Shown in pieces: positions 62,948 to 64,000 of a stretch of 64,000 bases of DNA. Within the stretch, counting starts at the first letter, position 1, and each line of letters opens with the position of its first letter. A model generated the notes under the pieces. It did not search any database. It was not told where the DNA came from and saw nothing but the letters and a program-made list of their open reading frames with translations. The DNA is from Kribbella soli (GTDB lineage Bacteria > Actinomycetota > Actinomycetes > Propionibacteriales > Kribbellaceae): positions 558,001 through 622,000 of the forward strand of contig NZ_SJJZ01000001.1 in the NCBI RefSeq assembly GCF_004331345.1, read 5' to 3'. A program made the position numbers and the translations under genes.

Positions 62948-63454
62948 ATGAGTCAGCTCGCTGTCACCGTCATCGGCCCGGACCGCCCGGGAATCATCGC
63001 CGACGTCACCGAGGCCCTGGTCGGTACCGGGGTCAACCTCGAGGACTCGACCATGACGCTGCTGCGCGGCCACTTCGCGATGATGATCGTCTGCGCCGGG
63101 CCGTTCGACGAGGTGAAGTCGGCGCTCGAGCCGCTGCGGGGCGAACTCGTCATCACGGTCCGCAAGATGGGCCCGGAGCACGAGCACGCGCCGATCGGTG
63201 CGCCGTACATGCTGAGCGTCCACGGCGCGGACCGGCCCGGGATCGTGGCGGCGGTGACGCGGATGATCGCGGCCGCCGGAGGCACGATCACGGACCTGGC
63301 GACGCGGCTGAGCGGCGGGCTGTATGTGCTGACCGCCGAGGTCGAGCTGCCGCCGACGGCGGAGCTGGAGATGCTGGACCGGGCGCTCGAGATCACCGCC
63401 GAGGAACTCGGAGTGGGCGTCACGCTGCGCCCGGCCGAGAGCGACGAACTGTGA
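62948..63454 (+). CDS. tandem ACT-domain protein (GcvR-like)
   Basis: Encodes 168 aa with two ACT domains (about 3-80 and 88-165), each starting VTVIGPDRPGIIA / LSVHGADRPGIVA. Like glycine cleavage regulator GcvR, it may bind amino acids and regulate; no target is identifiable. ATG 62948 follows TAGGTT by 7 nt (leaderless). Overlaps def by 4 nt (GTGA). Confidence 0.88.
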   Translation: MSQLAVTVIGPDRPGIIADVTEALVGTGVNLEDSTMTLLRGHFAMMIVCAGPFDEVKSALEPLRGELVITVRKMGPEHEHAPIGAPYMLSVHGADRPGIVAAVTRMIAAAGGTITDLATRLSGGLYVLTAEVELPPTAELEMLDRALEITAEELGVGVTLRPAESDEL

Positions 63455-63993
63455 TCACGGATTGGTCCCCTGCACGTCTGGATGTCCAGGGTGCTGTTCT
63501 CGAGGTCGTCCGCGCGCCGCACCCCGTGCTCGCAACGGAGAGCGCGGAGGTGGACCCGCTCGACCCGGAGATGATCCAGCTCGCCGCGGATCTCGTGGCG
63601 ACCATGCGGGTCTCCCCCGGGTGCGTCGGTCTCGCGGCACCGCAGGTAGGTGTTGCGGCGCAGATGTTCTCGCTCGATGTAACCAATCACCCGAAGACGC
63701 GTACCTGCCACGGCGTCTTCGTGCTGTGCAACGCGGTCGTCGTCGAGGCCTCGCGCAATGAGAAGGCGCGCGAGGGGTGCATGTCGGTGCCGGACTTCAC
63801 CGGCGACGTCAAACGCGCGACCCGGCTGACGGTCACCGGAGTCCTCCCCGGTACGACGGACGAGGTCACGATCACCACCGACGCGTTCGAGGCCCGCGCG
63901 CTCCAGCACGAGATCGACCACTGCAACGGGCAGCTGTTCCTGGACCGGGTAGCCGGCGCCCACGCCGTGTACCCCCGAAAGACCTACCAGTAA
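63451..63993 (+). CDS. def: peptide deformylase
   Basis: Encodes 180 aa. Motif 1 reads C58-V-G-L-A-A-P-Q65 (first Gly of GxGLAAPQ replaced by Cys), motif 2 EGCMS with metal Cys110, motif 3 HEIDH with His153, Glu154, His157. Metal ligands and catalytic Glu are intact, so it should remove N-formyl groups from nascent proteins. GTG start overlaps the ACT gene's stop. Confidence 0.92.
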   Translation: MITDWSPARLDVQGAVLEVVRAPHPVLATESAEVDPLDPEMIQLAADLVATMRVSPGCVGLAAPQVGVAAQMFSLDVTNHPKTRTCHGVFVLCNAVVVEASRNEKAREGCMSVPDFTGDVKRATRLTVTGVLPGTTDEVTITTDAFEARALQHEIDHCNGQLFLDRVAGAHAVYPRKTYQ

Positions 63994-64000
63994 CGAGTAC

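Overview
The window is a high-GC (about 70%) actinobacterial chromosome segment. Family content, dense GTAC-rich codons, mycothiol-type and deazaflavin-type enzyme families, frequent GTG starts and many leaderless-looking promoters fit Kribbella or a close member of the Propionibacteriales/Nocardioidales; the genus is inferred, not proven. I see no rRNA, tRNA, CRISPR array, transposase or prophage gene. Genes are short, mostly single-gene or 2-4 gene units, with many divergent and convergent pairs.

Layout. 0.1-3.7 kb (minus strand): an ABC-2 type exporter (ATPase, two permeases) with a trailing HExxH protein. 3.8-6.0 kb: MDMPI/DinB-like protein, SDR dehydrogenase and CPBP membrane protease. 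6.1-8.3 kb: MarR regulator with an operator inside its promoter, translationally coupled to a 14-TM drug exporter. 8.4-18.5 kb: the most unusual region. Three paralogous genes of about 195 codons (8484, 9472, 15476) are each immediately followed by, and translationally coupled to, a completely different low-complexity or repetitive partner (100 aa; 384 aa with 11-residue repeats; 795 aa with a duplicated N-terminal module, coiled coil, disordered linker and a beta-repeat C-terminus). An AI-2E family transporter, an orphan MutL-type ATPase and cystathionine gamma-synthase (all minus strand) lie between copies 2 and 3.

18.5-24.8 kb: TetR/MMPL divergent pair with two operator copies, a MocR/YczE divergent pair, a pair of tandem hairpin elements, and MsrA. 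24.8-29.7 kb: a YbhN-like flippase divergent from a CDP-alcohol phosphotransferase fused to a sulfatase/LTA-synthase-like domain, then a three-gene coiled-coil operon. 30-45.7 kb: mostly single housekeeping or accessory enzymes (methyltransferase, VOC, phosphatase, DUF4333 lipoprotein, CPT-like kinase, heparinase, esterase, secreted beta-propeller protein, GNAT, quinone reductase, DUF2625, AAC(3)-like, NmrA-like, Nudix, SDR). 45.7-52.7 kb: BBE flavoprotein, LarA-like racemase, Baeyer-Villiger-type monooxygenase, a 31-aa membrane peptide, cystathionine beta-synthase and an SGNH hydrolase. 52.8-64 kb: DUF4287, VOC proteins, Bax inhibitor-1 family, DUF4118 protein, a large palindromic element, a GNAT-methyltransferase fusion, type II NADH dehydrogenase under a likely Rex operator, F420-type oxidoreductase, a NarL-type two-component system, an ACT-domain protein and peptide deformylase.

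Functional links. Cystathionine gamma-synthase (14119) and cystathionine beta-synthase (50219) supply the two halves of transsulfuration but are 35 kb apart. Several exporter/regulator pairs (MarR-MFS, TetR-MMPL, MocR-YczE) show operators at the expected places. The three coupled paralog-partner pairs at 8.4-18.5 kb are the best candidate for an undescribed system.
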